In this document: positions 8,880 through 17,469 of the stretch, in pieces
Position numbering within the stretch: position 1 is the stretch's first letter
Layout of the letters: every line of letters starts with the position of its first letter
Assembly: GCF_022829635.1 (NCBI RefSeq)
Contig: NZ_JAKSYO010000043.1
Location: 1 to 64,000, forward strand
Source: Methylobacterium sp. E-066
GTDB taxonomy: Bacteria > Pseudomonadota > Alphaproteobacteria > Rhizobiales > Beijerinckiaceae
Direction of reading: 5' to 3'
DNA: 64,000 nt
The notes under the pieces: model-generated
What the model saw: only the letters and a program-made list of their open reading frames with translations
The model's database searches: none
What the model was told of the DNA's origin: nothing
Translations under genes and position numbers: made by a program

Positions 8880-9533
8880 TCATGGAGCGGCCGCTTGATC
8901 TATCCTCAATGCGTTGACCCACAGAACGACGGCCCGCGTCCGGCCGTCAGGATTGCTGAACCGGTGCGGCCGATGGCTGGCGAAGCGGAAGCTATCGCCA
9001 GTTGCAAGCTCCAGCGTGCGGGCTTCGACGATCAGGGTCATGCGTCCCTCCAGCACCAAGCCCGCTTCCTCGCCATCGTGGCTGAACAGCTCCTCGCCGG
9101 TGCTGGCCTTCGGCTCGAGCACCATGTGGAACAGGCTGAGGCTCTGCGTTCCCCCCACGGGCGTCAGCAACTGCTTGGTGATCCCGGCGCGCCAGAGCTT
9201 GAGTTCGGCCCGGTCCCGCTCGAACACGACGATCGGGTCGGGGTCCTTCTCGGACGGGGCCGCCTCGAACAGGCCGCCGATCCCGGTCTGGAGGGTATCG
9301 GCGAGCAGCGCCAGGACGCGCAGCGACGGCGAGGATAGGCCGCGCTCGACCTGACTGATGAAACCGATCGACAGCCCGGTGCTGGCCGCAACCTTCTCCA
9401 GGGACAGGTGCCGCTCCTGGCGCAGGGCGCGCAGCCGCTGGCCCACGGCCCGGTCCACCGGATCGGCGGGCATCGCTTCGACTTTGGGCCTGCTCACCGC
9501 AGCGTCATCCTGGAGACTCCGTAGCATCTTCAT
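8880..9533 (-). CDS. XRE-cupin transcriptional regulator (PuuR-like)
   Basis: A 217-residue regulator with an N-terminal XRE helix-turn-helix (about residues 30-85; LRALRQERHLSLEKVAAS, GLSIGFISQVERGLSSPS) and a C-terminal cupin (about 130-205; GEELFSHDGEEAGLVLEG, FRFASHRPHRFSNPD). This architecture is that of PuuR and relatives, which sense a small metabolite such as putrescine or an amino acid and repress catabolic genes. It is divergent from the ABC transporter/oxidoreductase operon, which is its probable target. The start is uncertain between 9533 and 9473; both leave the HTH intact. Confidence 0.85.
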   Translation of the reverse strand: MKMLRSLQDDAAVSRPKVEAMPADPVDRAVGQRLRALRQERHLSLEKVAASTGLSIGFISQVERGLSSPSLRVLALLADTLQTGIGGLFEAAPSEKDPDPIVVFERDRAELKLWRAGITKQLLTPVGGTQSLSLFHMVLEPKASTGEELFSHDGEEAGLVLEGRMTLIVEARTLELATGDSFRFASHRPHRFSNPDGRTRAVVLWVNALRIDQAAAP

Positions 9534-9646
9534 GCACGTGAAATCACCTTGCGTCGAGTTCAGAACCGTGCGGTAATCTTCACAGATATGAAAACGGAAG
9601 AGCGATAGCGCCGCGCCGCGCTATGCCAGTGTCGAGGATCCGCGCC
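9534..9646. promoter_or_regulatory. divergent promoter region of the XRE-cupin gene and the ABC operon
   Basis: A short divergent gap. It contains GTGAAATCAC (9538-9547), a small dyad with GTGA/TCAC arms, which could be part of an operator for the adjacent PuuR-like repressor. This is an inference from position and symmetry only. Confidence 0.3.
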
Positions 9647-10414
9647 ATGAGACGCCTGCTTCCGAGCCTGGGCCTGAGCCTCGCCCTGTTGATCGCCGGC
9701 CCGGCCAGGGCCGAGCCGCCCCTGCGGGTCGGCGCGACGCCCACCGGCCTGCCGTTCACCTTTCTCGACACCAAGACCAACTCGATCCAGGGCGTCATGG
9801 TCGACCTCGTGAACGCGGTCGGCAAGGAGGCCGGCTTCGCCGTCGCGGTGGAACCGCTGCAATTCTCAACGCTGATCCCGGCGCTCACCGCCTCGAAGAT
9901 CGACATCATCTCGGCGGCGATGTTCATCACGCCCCAGCGCAAGGAAGTCGTGGCCTTCTCGGCGCCGGTCTACAGCTACGGCGAGGGGCTGATCGTCCCG
10001 AAGGCCGACACGAAGGACTACACGTCCTTCTCCGACCTGAAGGGCGAGACCGTGGGCGCCCAGGTCGGCACCGCCTTCGTCGAGCCGCTGAAGAAATCCG
10101 GCCTGTTCGCCGAGGTGAAGATCTACGACGCGATCCCGGACATCATCCGCGACGTAAATTCCGGACGGCTGAAGGCCGGCTTCGCTGACGCCCCGATCCT
10201 GGCCTACTACGTCAAGCAGGGGATGTTTCCCGGCGTCCGGCTGGTCGAGACCCTCAAGCCGAGCGTCGTCGCCGCGGTGGGCATCAGCGTGCGCAAAGCC
10301 GACACCGCCCTGCTCGCCAAGATCGACGCCGCGCTCGCCAAGCTGAAGGCCGACGGGACCCTCGAGAAGATCCTGACGAAGTGGGGTCTGCCGCCCTCCG
10401 CCGACCGGTCCTGA
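9647..10414 (+). CDS. ABC transporter periplasmic substrate-binding protein (polar amino acid type)
   Basis: A 255-residue family 3 solute-binding protein. A signal peptide (MRRLLPSLGLSLALLIAGPARA) precedes LRVGATPTGLPFTFLDTKTN, the usual opening of amino acid/opine binding proteins, followed by VMVDLVNAVGKEAGF and the IDIISAAMFITPQRKEVVAFS hinge region. ATG 9647 is favoured over 9623 because GAGG sits 9 nt upstream. The permease gene follows after 5 nt. The ligand is unknown; the coupled oxidoreductase suggests an amine or amino acid. Confidence 0.88.
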   Translation: MRRLLPSLGLSLALLIAGPARAEPPLRVGATPTGLPFTFLDTKTNSIQGVMVDLVNAVGKEAGFAVAVEPLQFSTLIPALTASKIDIISAAMFITPQRKEVVAFSAPVYSYGEGLIVPKADTKDYTSFSDLKGETVGAQVGTAFVEPLKKSGLFAEVKIYDAIPDIIRDVNSGRLKAGFADAPILAYYVKQGMFPGVRLVETLKPSVVAAVGISVRKADTALLAKIDAALAKLKADGTLEKILTKWGLPPSADRS

Positions 10415-10419
10415 GCTGC

Positions 10420-11073
10420 ATGCGCGAGTTCCTCGCCGACGCGCAGGATTATCTGCCGATCCTGTTCCAGGGCGTGCAGCTCACGGTCCTGATCACCCTG
10501 GCTTCCCTGGTGGTCTCGACCGTGCTCGGCCTGTTCTGGGCGGTGCTGCGGGTCTCGGGCATCGCCGTGCTGGCCGGCTTCAGCGCGGTGATGATCAACA
10601 TCCTGCGCGGTATCCCGATCATCGTGCAGCTGTTCTACATCTACTTCGTGCTGCCGGATTTCGGCCTGTCGCTTACTGCGGTCCAGGCGGCGATCATCGG
10701 GCTCGGCATCGCCTATTCGGCCTACCAGGCCGAGAACTTCCGGGCCGGCATCGAGGCGGTGGACCGTGGGCAGGTCGAGGCGGCGCTCTCGATCGGCATG
10801 GGCTGGTGGATGACCATGCGCCGGGTGATCCTGCCGCAAGCGGTCAAGATCGCGCTGCCGCCCTACGGCAACATCATGATCATGATGCTCAAGGATTCGT
10901 CGCAGGCCTCGACCATCACGGTCGCGGAGCTGGCGCTCCAGGGCAAGCTGATCGCCTCCTCGACCTTCAAGAACACCAGCGTCTACACGATGGTGGCGCT
11001 GATGTACCTGGCGCTCAGCCTGCCGCTGATCCTCCTGGTGCGCCATCTCGAAGCGAAGGGGCGCCACCGGTGA
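10420..11073 (+). CDS. ABC transporter permease (HisM/GlnP type)
   Basis: A 217-residue inner-membrane permease of the His/Glu/Gln/Arg/opine family with about five membrane segments. Typical features are VQLTVLITLASLVVSTVLG at the N-terminus, NILRGIPIIVQLFYIYFVLP, AYQAENFRAGIEAVDRGQVEAA (the EAA loop that docks to the ATPase) and ILPQAVKIALPPYGN. It lies 5 nt after the binding protein and its TGA overlaps the GTG start of the ATPase gene. Confidence 0.9.
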   Translation: MREFLADAQDYLPILFQGVQLTVLITLASLVVSTVLGLFWAVLRVSGIAVLAGFSAVMINILRGIPIIVQLFYIYFVLPDFGLSLTAVQAAIIGLGIAYSAYQAENFRAGIEAVDRGQVEAALSIGMGWWMTMRRVILPQAVKIALPPYGNIMIMMLKDSSQASTITVAELALQGKLIASSTFKNTSVYTMVALMYLALSLPLILLVRHLEAKGRHR

Positions 11074-11801
11074 TCGTCCTCCAGGATGTGCACAAGCATT
11101 ACGGCTCACTGGAGGTGATCAAGGGCGTCTCGGCCGAGGTCACCAAGGGCGAGGTGGTCTGCATCATCGGGCCGTCAGGCTCCGGCAAGTCGACCCTGCT
11201 GCGCTGCATCAACGGGCTCGAAGCCTATGACGGCGGCGAGATCCGGGTCGACGGCCAGCGCGTCGACCGGGACAAGCGCAGCATCCAGACGGTCCGGACC
11301 CGCGTGTCCATGGTGTTCCAGCGCTTCAACCTGTTCGCCAACCGCACAGCCCTTGAGAATGTCGTCGAGGGGCCGATCCACGTGAAGCGGGAGCCCCGCG
11401 CCGAGGTCGAGGAGCGGGCGAGGGCCCTGCTCGCCCGGGTCGGCCTCGCCGGCAAGGAGCACGCCCGGCCCGACGCGCTGTCCGGCGGCCAGCAGCAGCG
11501 CGTCGCCATCGCCCGGGCCCTGGCCATGAGGCCCGAGGCGATCCTGTTCGACGAGCCGACCTCGGCGCTCGACCCCGAGCTGGTCGGCGACGTCCTGCGG
11601 GTGATGCGCGGGCTGGCGGACGAGGGCATGACCATGATCGTCGTGACCCACGAGATCGGGTTCGCCCGGGAGGTCGCCGACCGCGTGCTGTTCCTCGACG
11701 GCGGACGCCTGGTCGAGCAGGGCCCGGCCGCCGAGATCCTCAACCGTCCGCAACACCCGCGCACCCAGGACTTCCTGCAGCGCGTGCTGCATCCGCTCTA
11801 G
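11070..11801 (+). CDS. ABC transporter ATP-binding protein (GlnQ type)
   Basis: A 243-residue ATPase. Walker A is GPSGSGKST, the signature is LSGGQQQRVAIARALA, Walker B is ILFDEPTSALDPE and the switch histidine is in VVTHEIGFA. It begins with GTG at 11070, overlapping the permease stop as GTGA, which implies coupled translation. It energises uptake by the preceding permease and binding protein. Confidence 0.92.
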   Translation: MIVLQDVHKHYGSLEVIKGVSAEVTKGEVVCIIGPSGSGKSTLLRCINGLEAYDGGEIRVDGQRVDRDKRSIQTVRTRVSMVFQRFNLFANRTALENVVEGPIHVKREPRAEVEERARALLARVGLAGKEHARPDALSGGQQQRVAIARALAMRPEAILFDEPTSALDPELVGDVLRVMRGLADEGMTMIVVTHEIGFAREVADRVLFLDGGRLVEQGPAAEILNRPQHPRTQDFLQRVLHPL

Positions 11802-11809
11802 GGATCACC

Positions 11810-13099
11810 GTGGCCGAACCGTTTCCCCTCGCGCCGTCGCTCTGGGCCACCACCGCGCCGCCCGGCCCCGAGACGCCGCAGCTGACCGACTCCGGGCAGG
11901 CGGACGTCGTGATCGTCGGAGGCGGCTTCTGCGGCCTCTCGACCGCCCTGCACCTGGCCGAGCGCGGGATCCGGCCGGTGGTGCTGGAGGCCCGCGAGGT
12001 CGGCTTCGGCGGCTCCGGGCGCAACGGCGGTCAGGTCATCCCGGGCCTGAAATACGATCCCGCCGACCTCGTCGCCAAGTTCGGGCGCGAGCGCGGCGAG
12101 CGGCTCGCGCGCTTCGCCGGAAGTACCGCCGATACGGTCTTCGACCTGATCGCCAAGCACGCCATGGACGTGCCGCACCGGCGCGCGGGCTGGATCCAGG
12201 GCGCCCATACCGAGGCCGGGCTCGCCGAGGTCGCGCGCCGGGCGGAGCAATGGGCCGGCCTCGGTGCGCCGACCCAGGTCCTCGACAAGGCCGAGACCGA
12301 TCGGCTGCTCGGGACGGAGCGATACCTCGGCGGCTGGCTTGACGGCCGCGGCGGTGCGGTCCAGCCCCTGAGTTACGCCCGCGGCCTCGCCCGCGCGGCG
12401 CTGAAGGCCGGCGCCGTCATCCACGGGGCCAGCCCGGTGACCGGCCTGTCCCGCAACGGGTCGACCTGGACCGTCACCACCGCGCAGGGCGCGCGGCTCT
12501 CCAGCGAACGGGTCGTTCTGTGCACCAACGGCTATACGGACGGCCTATGGCCCGGGCTCGCGCAGACCGTGATCGCGGCCAATTCGTTTCAGGTCGCCAC
12601 GAAACCGCTCTCGGACAACCTGCGCCGCTCGATCCTGCCGGAGGGGCAGGTCTCCTCGGACACGCGCAAGCTGCTGCTGTATTTCCGCCTCGACCATACC
12701 GGCCGCCTGCTGATGGGCGGACGCGGCCCGTTCCGCGAGCCGCGCAGTCCCCGGGACTGGGCGCATCTCGAGCGCATCGTCGGCAAGCTATTCCCGCAGC
12801 TCGACGGGACCGCGTTCGACCATCGCTGGTGCGGCCGCGTAGCGATCACACAGGATTACCTGCCTCACCTCCACGAGCCCGCCCCCGGGCTCCTCATCGA
12901 CATCGGCTGCCAAGGCCGCGGTGTCGGTCTGCAATCCACGATGGGACGGGTAATCGCCGATTACATCACGGCGGGCGACACCGACCGCCTGCCGCTTCCG
13001 CTGACACCAGTCGCGCCGCTACCGATGCACGCGTTCCACCGCCTGTACGTCTCGGCGATCATCGCTTGGTACCGGCTCAGCGACGGTGGCATTCGCTGA
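11810..13099 (+). CDS. FAD-dependent amine/amino acid oxidoreductase (PuuB/DAO type)
   Basis: A 429-residue flavoprotein. The dinucleotide motif DVVIVGGGFCGLSTALHLAERG lies near residue 30, followed by GGSGRNGGQVIPGLKYDP, the pattern of gamma-glutamylputrescine oxidase and other DadA/GlyOx-family enzymes. The C-terminus carries LLIDIGCQGRGVGLQSTMGR. It starts at GTG 11810, 8 nt after the ABC ATPase gene. The context (PuuR-like regulator plus polar amino acid importer) suggests oxidative deamination of an imported amine or amino acid. It could equally be a D-amino acid or sarcosine-type oxidase. Confidence 0.85.
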   Translation: MAEPFPLAPSLWATTAPPGPETPQLTDSGQADVVIVGGGFCGLSTALHLAERGIRPVVLEAREVGFGGSGRNGGQVIPGLKYDPADLVAKFGRERGERLARFAGSTADTVFDLIAKHAMDVPHRRAGWIQGAHTEAGLAEVARRAEQWAGLGAPTQVLDKAETDRLLGTERYLGGWLDGRGGAVQPLSYARGLARAALKAGAVIHGASPVTGLSRNGSTWTVTTAQGARLSSERVVLCTNGYTDGLWPGLAQTVIAANSFQVATKPLSDNLRRSILPEGQVSSDTRKLLLYFRLDHTGRLLMGGRGPFREPRSPRDWAHLERIVGKLFPQLDGTAFDHRWCGRVAITQDYLPHLHEPAPGLLIDIGCQGRGVGLQSTMGRVIADYITAGDTDRLPLPLTPVAPLPMHAFHRLYVSAIIAWYRLSDGGIR

Positions 13100-13554
13100 C
13101 CGACGACGCATTAGATTCGAACTCGTCGCCCCAAGAGGGGCAGCCGCATTCGCAAATACGTAAGGGGCGGCCGTGCGCTTCGACGAGAACGGCGAGCCTG
13201 TTCGCTGTAGCAGGAGGCCCTTGGCAGACAATAGTCGATTCCGGCATTTCAAGTAGGACGTTAGTAATACAAGATTGAAAAAATTGATGTCACGCAAAAC
13301 TGCCCAATAACTAAACTTTCTCCGATTTCCGCTTTCAGATTCAGCCGAAGGTCGTCAAATGGCCGAGAAGGGCGCAAAGCCGAACGTCGGCTTTCGGGCA
13401 GCGACCCAATGGTGGCTCACGACCCATTGCTGAAGGGCGGAAGGTCTGCTTCCAGGCAGTACGGTGGGCTGCCTTTGGCAGCTCCTGACCGATTGCAACC
13501 CATCCGCTTCGGAGGAGGTTCGCCAGTAAAGCAGACGGCCTCCTACCGACCCAA
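13100..13554. other. intergenic, degenerate repeats, no gene
   Basis: No convincing frame. Fragments such as GACCCAATGG / CGACCCATTGCTGAA (near 13400-13433) and TTCCGCTTTCAG (13326-13337) resemble the degraded intergenic repeats seen at 3.5 kb and 8.6 kb. The stretch separates the amine-catabolism operon from the stress island. Confidence 0.35.
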
Positions 13555-13674
13555 CTAAAGATACAGAGCCAGGGGGTCCGAGTTCCACCAGATGCCGTCG
13601 TCGAACCCCCTCAGGATCTCCTGCAGCCGTTTGTCCTGCGCCGTCAGCGCATCGATGGTCTCGCCGATGATCAC
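13555..13674 (-). CDS. 39-residue small protein under a FixK/FNR-type box
   Basis: A GTG start at 13674 is preceded by GGAAGGA at good spacing (minus strand). The product begins MIIGETIDALTAQDKRLQEI, is mostly helical and acidic, and ends WWNSDPLALYL. It lies in the 238-nt gap downstream of the LOV kinase, and a perfect copy of the island palindrome ends 68 nt upstream of the start, so a dedicated promoter is likely. I do not recognise a family. It may be a genuine small stress protein, or the N-terminal stub of a longer gene. Confidence 0.5.
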   Translation of the reverse strand: MIIGETIDALTAQDKRLQEILRGFDDGIWWNSDPLALYL

Positions 13675-13742
13675 GTCTTATCCTTCCGGGGATGGGAGTG
13701 GAAATCCTCCGGTCGGGCCGCACGCCCCGGCGCGGTCACGCC

Positions 13743-13756
13743 TTGCGCTGGATCAA
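13743..13756 (-). promoter_or_regulatory. FixK/FNR-type box A
   Basis: TTGCGCTGGATCAA on the plus strand (TTGATCCAGCGCAA towards the gene), matching the FixK/FNR pattern TTG-N8-CAA. It lies 68 nt upstream of the small gene starting at 13674, after the stop of the LOV kinase gene. Confidence 0.65.
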
Positions 13757-13792
13757 AGATCGCTGCGGTCTTCGTCCCCCAGCCGGGTCGCG

Positions 13793-15391
13793 TCAGGCCC
13801 TCAACCCTGGGGCTGCCTCCGGGAGACGCGCTTCGGCGGTGAAGACAATGCCATCGGGGCGGTAGTCGATCTCCGCCCGACCTTCGAGCTCGTCCGCCAG
13901 GGCCCGCTCGATCATGCGCGAGCCGAAGCCCCTTCGCGATGGCGGGCAGACCGGAGGCCCGTCGAACTCCTGCCAGGTCAGACGCAACGTCCTGATGGGA
14001 GAGCCGGCAAGGACGTCCCAATCGAGCAGGATGCGTCCGACCTCGTTGGTCAGCGCGCCGTACTTCACGGCATTGGTCGCGAGCTCATGGAAGGCCATCG
14101 AGAAGGCCAGGGCCAGACGCGGCGTCAGCATGACTTCCGGACCCCTGACCTTGATACGCTCGTCGCCTTCGGCCCGAAACGGCGCCAGGGCCGTGGTCGC
14201 CACGTCGGTCAGCGTTGCCCCGTCCCAGCGCTCACGGGTGAGCACGTCGCTTGCCGCCGCCAGGGAGTGGATGCGGCCCTGGATGGCGTCCCGGGTCTCG
14301 GCGTGGGAAAGGTTGGCCCGGAGGGTCTGGACGACGATGGCCTGGACCGTGGCCAAGGTGTTCTTGACCCGATGGTTGAGTTCGTTGGCGAGCATCGCCC
14401 GATGCGCCTCCGCATGTTTGCGATCGGTCACGTCGAGGGCGATGCCGGCCAAGCGGAACGGTACCCCGTCATCGTCGTAGAAAGGCTTGCCGCGAAACTT
14501 GAGCCACCGGACATCGCCGGCGGGGGGCACAATGCGGTACTCGATGTCGTAGTCGCCGTGTCCCGCGATGCAGGTGGCGACCGCATCGTCCCGCCTCGCA
14601 CGGTCGTCCACGTGGATCAGGGCCTCGTAAGCCGCCAGGCTCAACGGGTCGCCCGGTTCAAGTCCGAGGGTGACTTTGAAGGTCTCGGATGCGGCGAACC
14701 GCATGTCGGAAAGGTTCAGGCTCCACGAGCCCAGCCGTCCGGCCTGCAGCACGAACCGCAGGCGCTCCTCGCTCTCCGATAGGTCGCGGGTCCGTCGCTC
14801 GACCTCCCGCTCCAACGCCGCGCGGTCGGTCTTCAGGTGGTCGAGCCGTGCCTTCTCCGACGTGGCATCAAACTGCGAGGCCACGAAGAACGCGAGATCG
14901 TCTCCCTGGAACACCGGGGAGACGAACAGCCTGTTCCAGAATACCCCACCGTCCTTGCGGCGGTTCAGCAACTGGACCTCGACCGGGACGCGCCCGGCTA
15001 TCGCAGCCCGGAGGCGGTCGACCTCGTCGCGGTCCGTATCCGGCTCCTGGAGGAATCGGCAGTTCCGCCCGAGGATCTCATCGCGGGGGTAGCCGGTGAG
15101 CGCGCAGAACGCGTCGTTGGCGAAAACGATGGGATTGTCGCGCTGGAGCGGATCGGTGATGACCATCGCCATCTGCGAGGCCCGGACCGCCGCCGCGAAC
15201 GGATCGGCGCCGTCGACCGTCCGCGCCAATTCGCCGACGATCCGGTCGTGCTCGCGATGCGCGCCCAGGCCCTGAGTGCCCGGTGCCCCCTCGATGGCAT
15301 GGGCGCGGGATGCCTCGTACTCAAAGGTGGCGGGCCGACCTCTTGCGGGCGCGACGCCGGAAGGTGGGAGCACCCGCGTGTCCCTCCTCAT
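13793..15391 (-). CDS. LOV-PAS HWE/HisKA_2-type sensor histidine kinase (blue-light receptor)
   Basis: A 532-residue cytoplasmic sensor kinase. A LOV domain spans about residues 65-180; GRNCRFLQ contains Cys111, the residue that forms the flavin adduct on blue-light excitation, and FANDAFCALTGYPRDEILG precedes it. A second PAS domain spans about 205-325 (WSLNLSDM, WLKFRGKPFYDDDG). The kinase core has the phospho-acceptor in ELNHRVKNTLATVQ (His340) and the ATP-binding part includes FHELATNAVKYGAL and RRGFGSRMIERAL. This is the arrangement of LOV-HWE kinases such as the Brucella general-stress kinase. ATG 15391 overlaps the preceding gene's stop (ATGA); a GTG five codons in, after GGAGG, is an alternative. 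No response regulator is adjacent. Confidence 0.9.
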   Translation of the reverse strand: MRRDTRVLPPSGVAPARGRPATFEYEASRAHAIEGAPGTQGLGAHREHDRIVGELARTVDGADPFAAAVRASQMAMVITDPLQRDNPIVFANDAFCALTGYPRDEILGRNCRFLQEPDTDRDEVDRLRAAIAGRVPVEVQLLNRRKDGGVFWNRLFVSPVFQGDDLAFFVASQFDATSEKARLDHLKTDRAALEREVERRTRDLSESEERLRFVLQAGRLGSWSLNLSDMRFAASETFKVTLGLEPGDPLSLAAYEALIHVDDRARRDDAVATCIAGHGDYDIEYRIVPPAGDVRWLKFRGKPFYDDDGVPFRLAGIALDVTDRKHAEAHRAMLANELNHRVKNTLATVQAIVVQTLRANLSHAETRDAIQGRIHSLAAASDVLTRERWDGATLTDVATTALAPFRAEGDERIKVRGPEVMLTPRLALAFSMAFHELATNAVKYGALTNEVGRILLDWDVLAGSPIRTLRLTWQEFDGPPVCPPSRRGFGSRMIERALADELEGRAEIDYRPDGIVFTAEARLPEAAPGLRA

Positions 15392-15576
15392 CCGATCTCC
15401 GGCGGCGCGCCGCCGGGGATGCCGAGCGGCTCGCTTGAGGGTGGCATCTCATCAGGCCCATAATCCGGCACGCCGCGCGGCTCGGGAAGCGGGCTCTGGT
15501 CGGGACGTGGCGGATGCGCCGGAGACGGATCGGGAAAGGCGGGGTTCGGCAGCTCGGGAAAACTCGGGTTCGACAT
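15388..15576 (-). CDS. small proline-rich hypothetical protein
   Basis: A 62-residue protein (MSNPSFPELPNPAFPDPSP at the start) in which proline is the dominant residue, with repeated N-P-(S/A)-F-P and P-x-P-x-P units and no membrane segment. It probably is intrinsically disordered. AGGA precedes ATG 15576 at good spacing. Its TGA overlaps the ATG of the LOV kinase gene (ATGA), so the two are translationally coupled. Similar short proline-rich proteins occur in related genomes; the function is unknown. Confidence 0.65.
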   Translation of the reverse strand: MSNPSFPELPNPAFPDPSPAHPPRPDQSPLPEPRGVPDYGPDEMPPSSEPLGIPGGAPPEIG

Positions 15577-15623
15577 GGAGGATTCCTGATCGGCGGTGGC
15601 AGGGAGACGGATGGGTGGGACTG

Positions 15624-15869
15624 TCATCCCATGAAGTGCCAGGCCGCCTCGGCCCTGGCTCGCCCATCGGATGCGACCCCATCGGGGCGCAACCCGAGCT
15701 CGTCGATCCGGGCCTTCTCGGAGTGGTCGAGGGCGAGGTCCCGCTCCTTCGCGGCCGCTGCGTGGTCGCCGTTCGCAAGGTGCCTGGCGGACTGCCGGTA
15801 ATGGGCGGGCGCCCGGTCGTGTTGGTGCGCGGCTTTCTCGCAGGTTTGCGCCATCTTGGTCATCGCCAT
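15624..15869 (-). CDS. small hypothetical helical protein
   Basis: About 81 residues, rich in Ala, His and charged residues (MTKMAQTCEKAAHQHDRAPA, DHAAAAKERDLALDHSEKARIDELG). Consecutive ATGs at 15875, 15869 and 15863 could start it; GGGGGA lies 6 nt before 15869. It lies between the alanine-rich exported protein and the proline-rich gene on the same strand. No family recognised; moderate support from codon use and operon position. Confidence 0.45.
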   Translation of the reverse strand: MAMTKMAQTCEKAAHQHDRAPAHYRQSARHLANGDHAAAAKERDLALDHSEKARIDELGLRPDGVASDGRARAEAAWHFMG

Positions 15870-15913
15870 CGCCATTCCCCCGATCTGCGCTCTGGAAGCC
15901 GCATCCGACCCGG

Positions 15914-16483
15914 TCAGCCGCGCGCCTGGCCCTGCGCCATGTCGCGGCCCCAGGTGGTCTTGGCGGCATCGCGCGCCGCGCGCGCGGCGTTCGATGCGGC
16001 CGCTGCAGCCTTGACGATGGACGCCCGCGCTCCGGACACAGCCTGCCGAACCGACGCCACGTTGGATCGGATCGACGCCTGAGCAGCATCCTGGGACTTC
16101 CGCATCGCAACCTGGGTCGCCTCAACCGATTTCCGCGCTGAATCCGCGGCCTTCCGCATCGAGGCGTTGGCCTTCACCCCCGCCGCGCGGTTAGCCTCGG
16201 TGATCTTGGTCTCGGCCCGCGTCGCTGCATCGGCGGCGTCGGTCGTAAGTCTTCCGATCATGTCGGCGGATTGCTGCGGGGCGTCCCGCACCGCCTTCCG
16301 CGATGCCGTCATCGCCAGCCTGGCCGCCTCTTGCGCAGCGTCGGCCGCCTGGCTCGCCTCGCGTCCGGCCTCGCGCATCGTGGTCACCGCATCCCCGGCA
16401 GGAGCCATTGGCGCCTGTGCCTGGGCCGCCGTCACCATCGACAGCGCGAGGACCGTCGTCGCCAGTACCGTCATCGTACGCAT
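15914..16483 (-). CDS. exported alanine-rich helical protein
   Basis: A 189-residue protein with a signal peptide (MRTMTVLATTVLALSMVTAAQA) and a mature part composed almost wholly of Ala, Lys, Arg, Asp and Ser in a long amphipathic helix (repeats of AAxxAxxAA, MRKAADSARKSVEATQ). Such histone-like or apolipoprotein-like helices suggest an envelope-associated or polyanion-binding protein. GGAG 6 nt upstream supports ATG 16483. It lies between a PRC-barrel protein and small genes in the same orientation. Function unknown. Confidence 0.65.
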   Translation of the reverse strand: MRTMTVLATTVLALSMVTAAQAQAPMAPAGDAVTTMREAGREASQAADAAQEAARLAMTASRKAVRDAPQQSADMIGRLTTDAADAATRAETKITEANRAAGVKANASMRKAADSARKSVEATQVAMRKSQDAAQASIRSNVASVRQAVSGARASIVKAAAAASNAARAARDAAKTTWGRDMAQGQARG

Positions 16484-16547
16484 CGGAAACTCCAATCGTG
16501 TCGCTGGTCTCGGAAGGTTGTGGCCATGAGGCCGGTCGACGCGAGGC

Positions 16548-17429
16548 TCAGTCCGTCCGCGGGGTCTTGGCGGCGGCGCTCCAGTAGGCGTCCGCCTTCG
16601 CGGTCTGCCGAGCGAACGGCTCCGCCTTCGTGAAGCGGCCCTCGACGATCCGCGGTGCCTGGTCCATGCCGTCCTTGGTGGTATCGAGGACGAGGATGTT
16701 CAGGTTCGGCGTGACCTTGAACTGGTCCCAAGGGACCGCGACGTGGCGCTCGCCGAGGCCGAAGAGGCCGCCGCGGGCGACGACGAGGTAAGCGATCTTA
16801 CCGCCCTCGGGACCCATGACGATGTCGTCGACGCTGCCGAGCGCCGCGTTGCCGGGGGTGCGCACCTCGCTCCCGAGCAGATCGTCGGACCGGAACGCCG
16901 TCGTCCGAGACGCGACCGGCTTGGCGAGCGAGAGTTCCCGCTTGCGGAATCCCAGGGCGTTCGCGACCCGCAGGTCACGGCCCTGCATGTCCGTCTTGTA
17001 TGCGGCGTAGCTGGCCCGGATCTGGACCAGCACGTCCTCGCACGGCTGCTGCTTGCCATGGCGAGCCAGGATGTCGGCGCCGGCGAGCAGGACCCGAACC
17101 TCGTATCCGGGACGGGCGTTGGCGTAGCTCATCATCGCGGACGCGGCGCCCATCGCCATGCCGGCGTCGGACCCGAGGCTACCCGCCCAGTATCCGCCGA
17201 GCGGATAGCCGTAGCCGTAGCCCGATCCGCCCAACCAGTACCCGTCCTTCTCCATCTGTCCGTCGAAGGCCTTGAGGTGTTCCAGGCAGACCTGCGCCGG
17301 CCCGGCTTCGACGTCCGGGGCGGTCACGACCACCGGACCGGGCTCGGCGCCGCCGGCAGCGTGGAGCGGTGTCGTGAGGCTGAGGGCGGTGCAGGCCCCG
17401 AGCGTCAGGGAGCTGATGAAACGGCGCAT
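16548..17429 (-). CDS. exported PRC-barrel domain protein
   Basis: A 293-residue protein with a signal peptide (MRRFISSLTLGACTALSLTTPLHA). The middle has a Gly/Tyr-rich turn (GGSGYGYGYPLGGYW) and a helical part with one conserved-looking Cys pair. The C-terminal third is a PRC-barrel: DDLLGSEVRTPGNAALGSVDDI, KIAYLVVARGGLFGLGERHVAVPWDQF. PRC-barrels in exported alphaproteobacterial proteins are linked to stress and envelope functions. It lies in the run of genes oriented towards the LOV kinase, next to a BON-domain protein. Confidence 0.78.
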   Translation of the reverse strand: MRRFISSLTLGACTALSLTTPLHAAGGAEPGPVVVTAPDVEAGPAQVCLEHLKAFDGQMEKDGYWLGGSGYGYGYPLGGYWAGSLGSDAGMAMGAASAMMSYANARPGYEVRVLLAGADILARHGKQQPCEDVLVQIRASYAAYKTDMQGRDLRVANALGFRKRELSLAKPVASRTTAFRSDDLLGSEVRTPGNAALGSVDDIVMGPEGGKIAYLVVARGGLFGLGERHVAVPWDQFKVTPNLNILVLDTTKDGMDQAPRIVEGRFTKAEPFARQTAKADAYWSAAAKTPRTD

Positions 17430-17469
17430 GGGAAGTTCCCCGGCGGGAAAAGAGGGACAATGGCACCTG

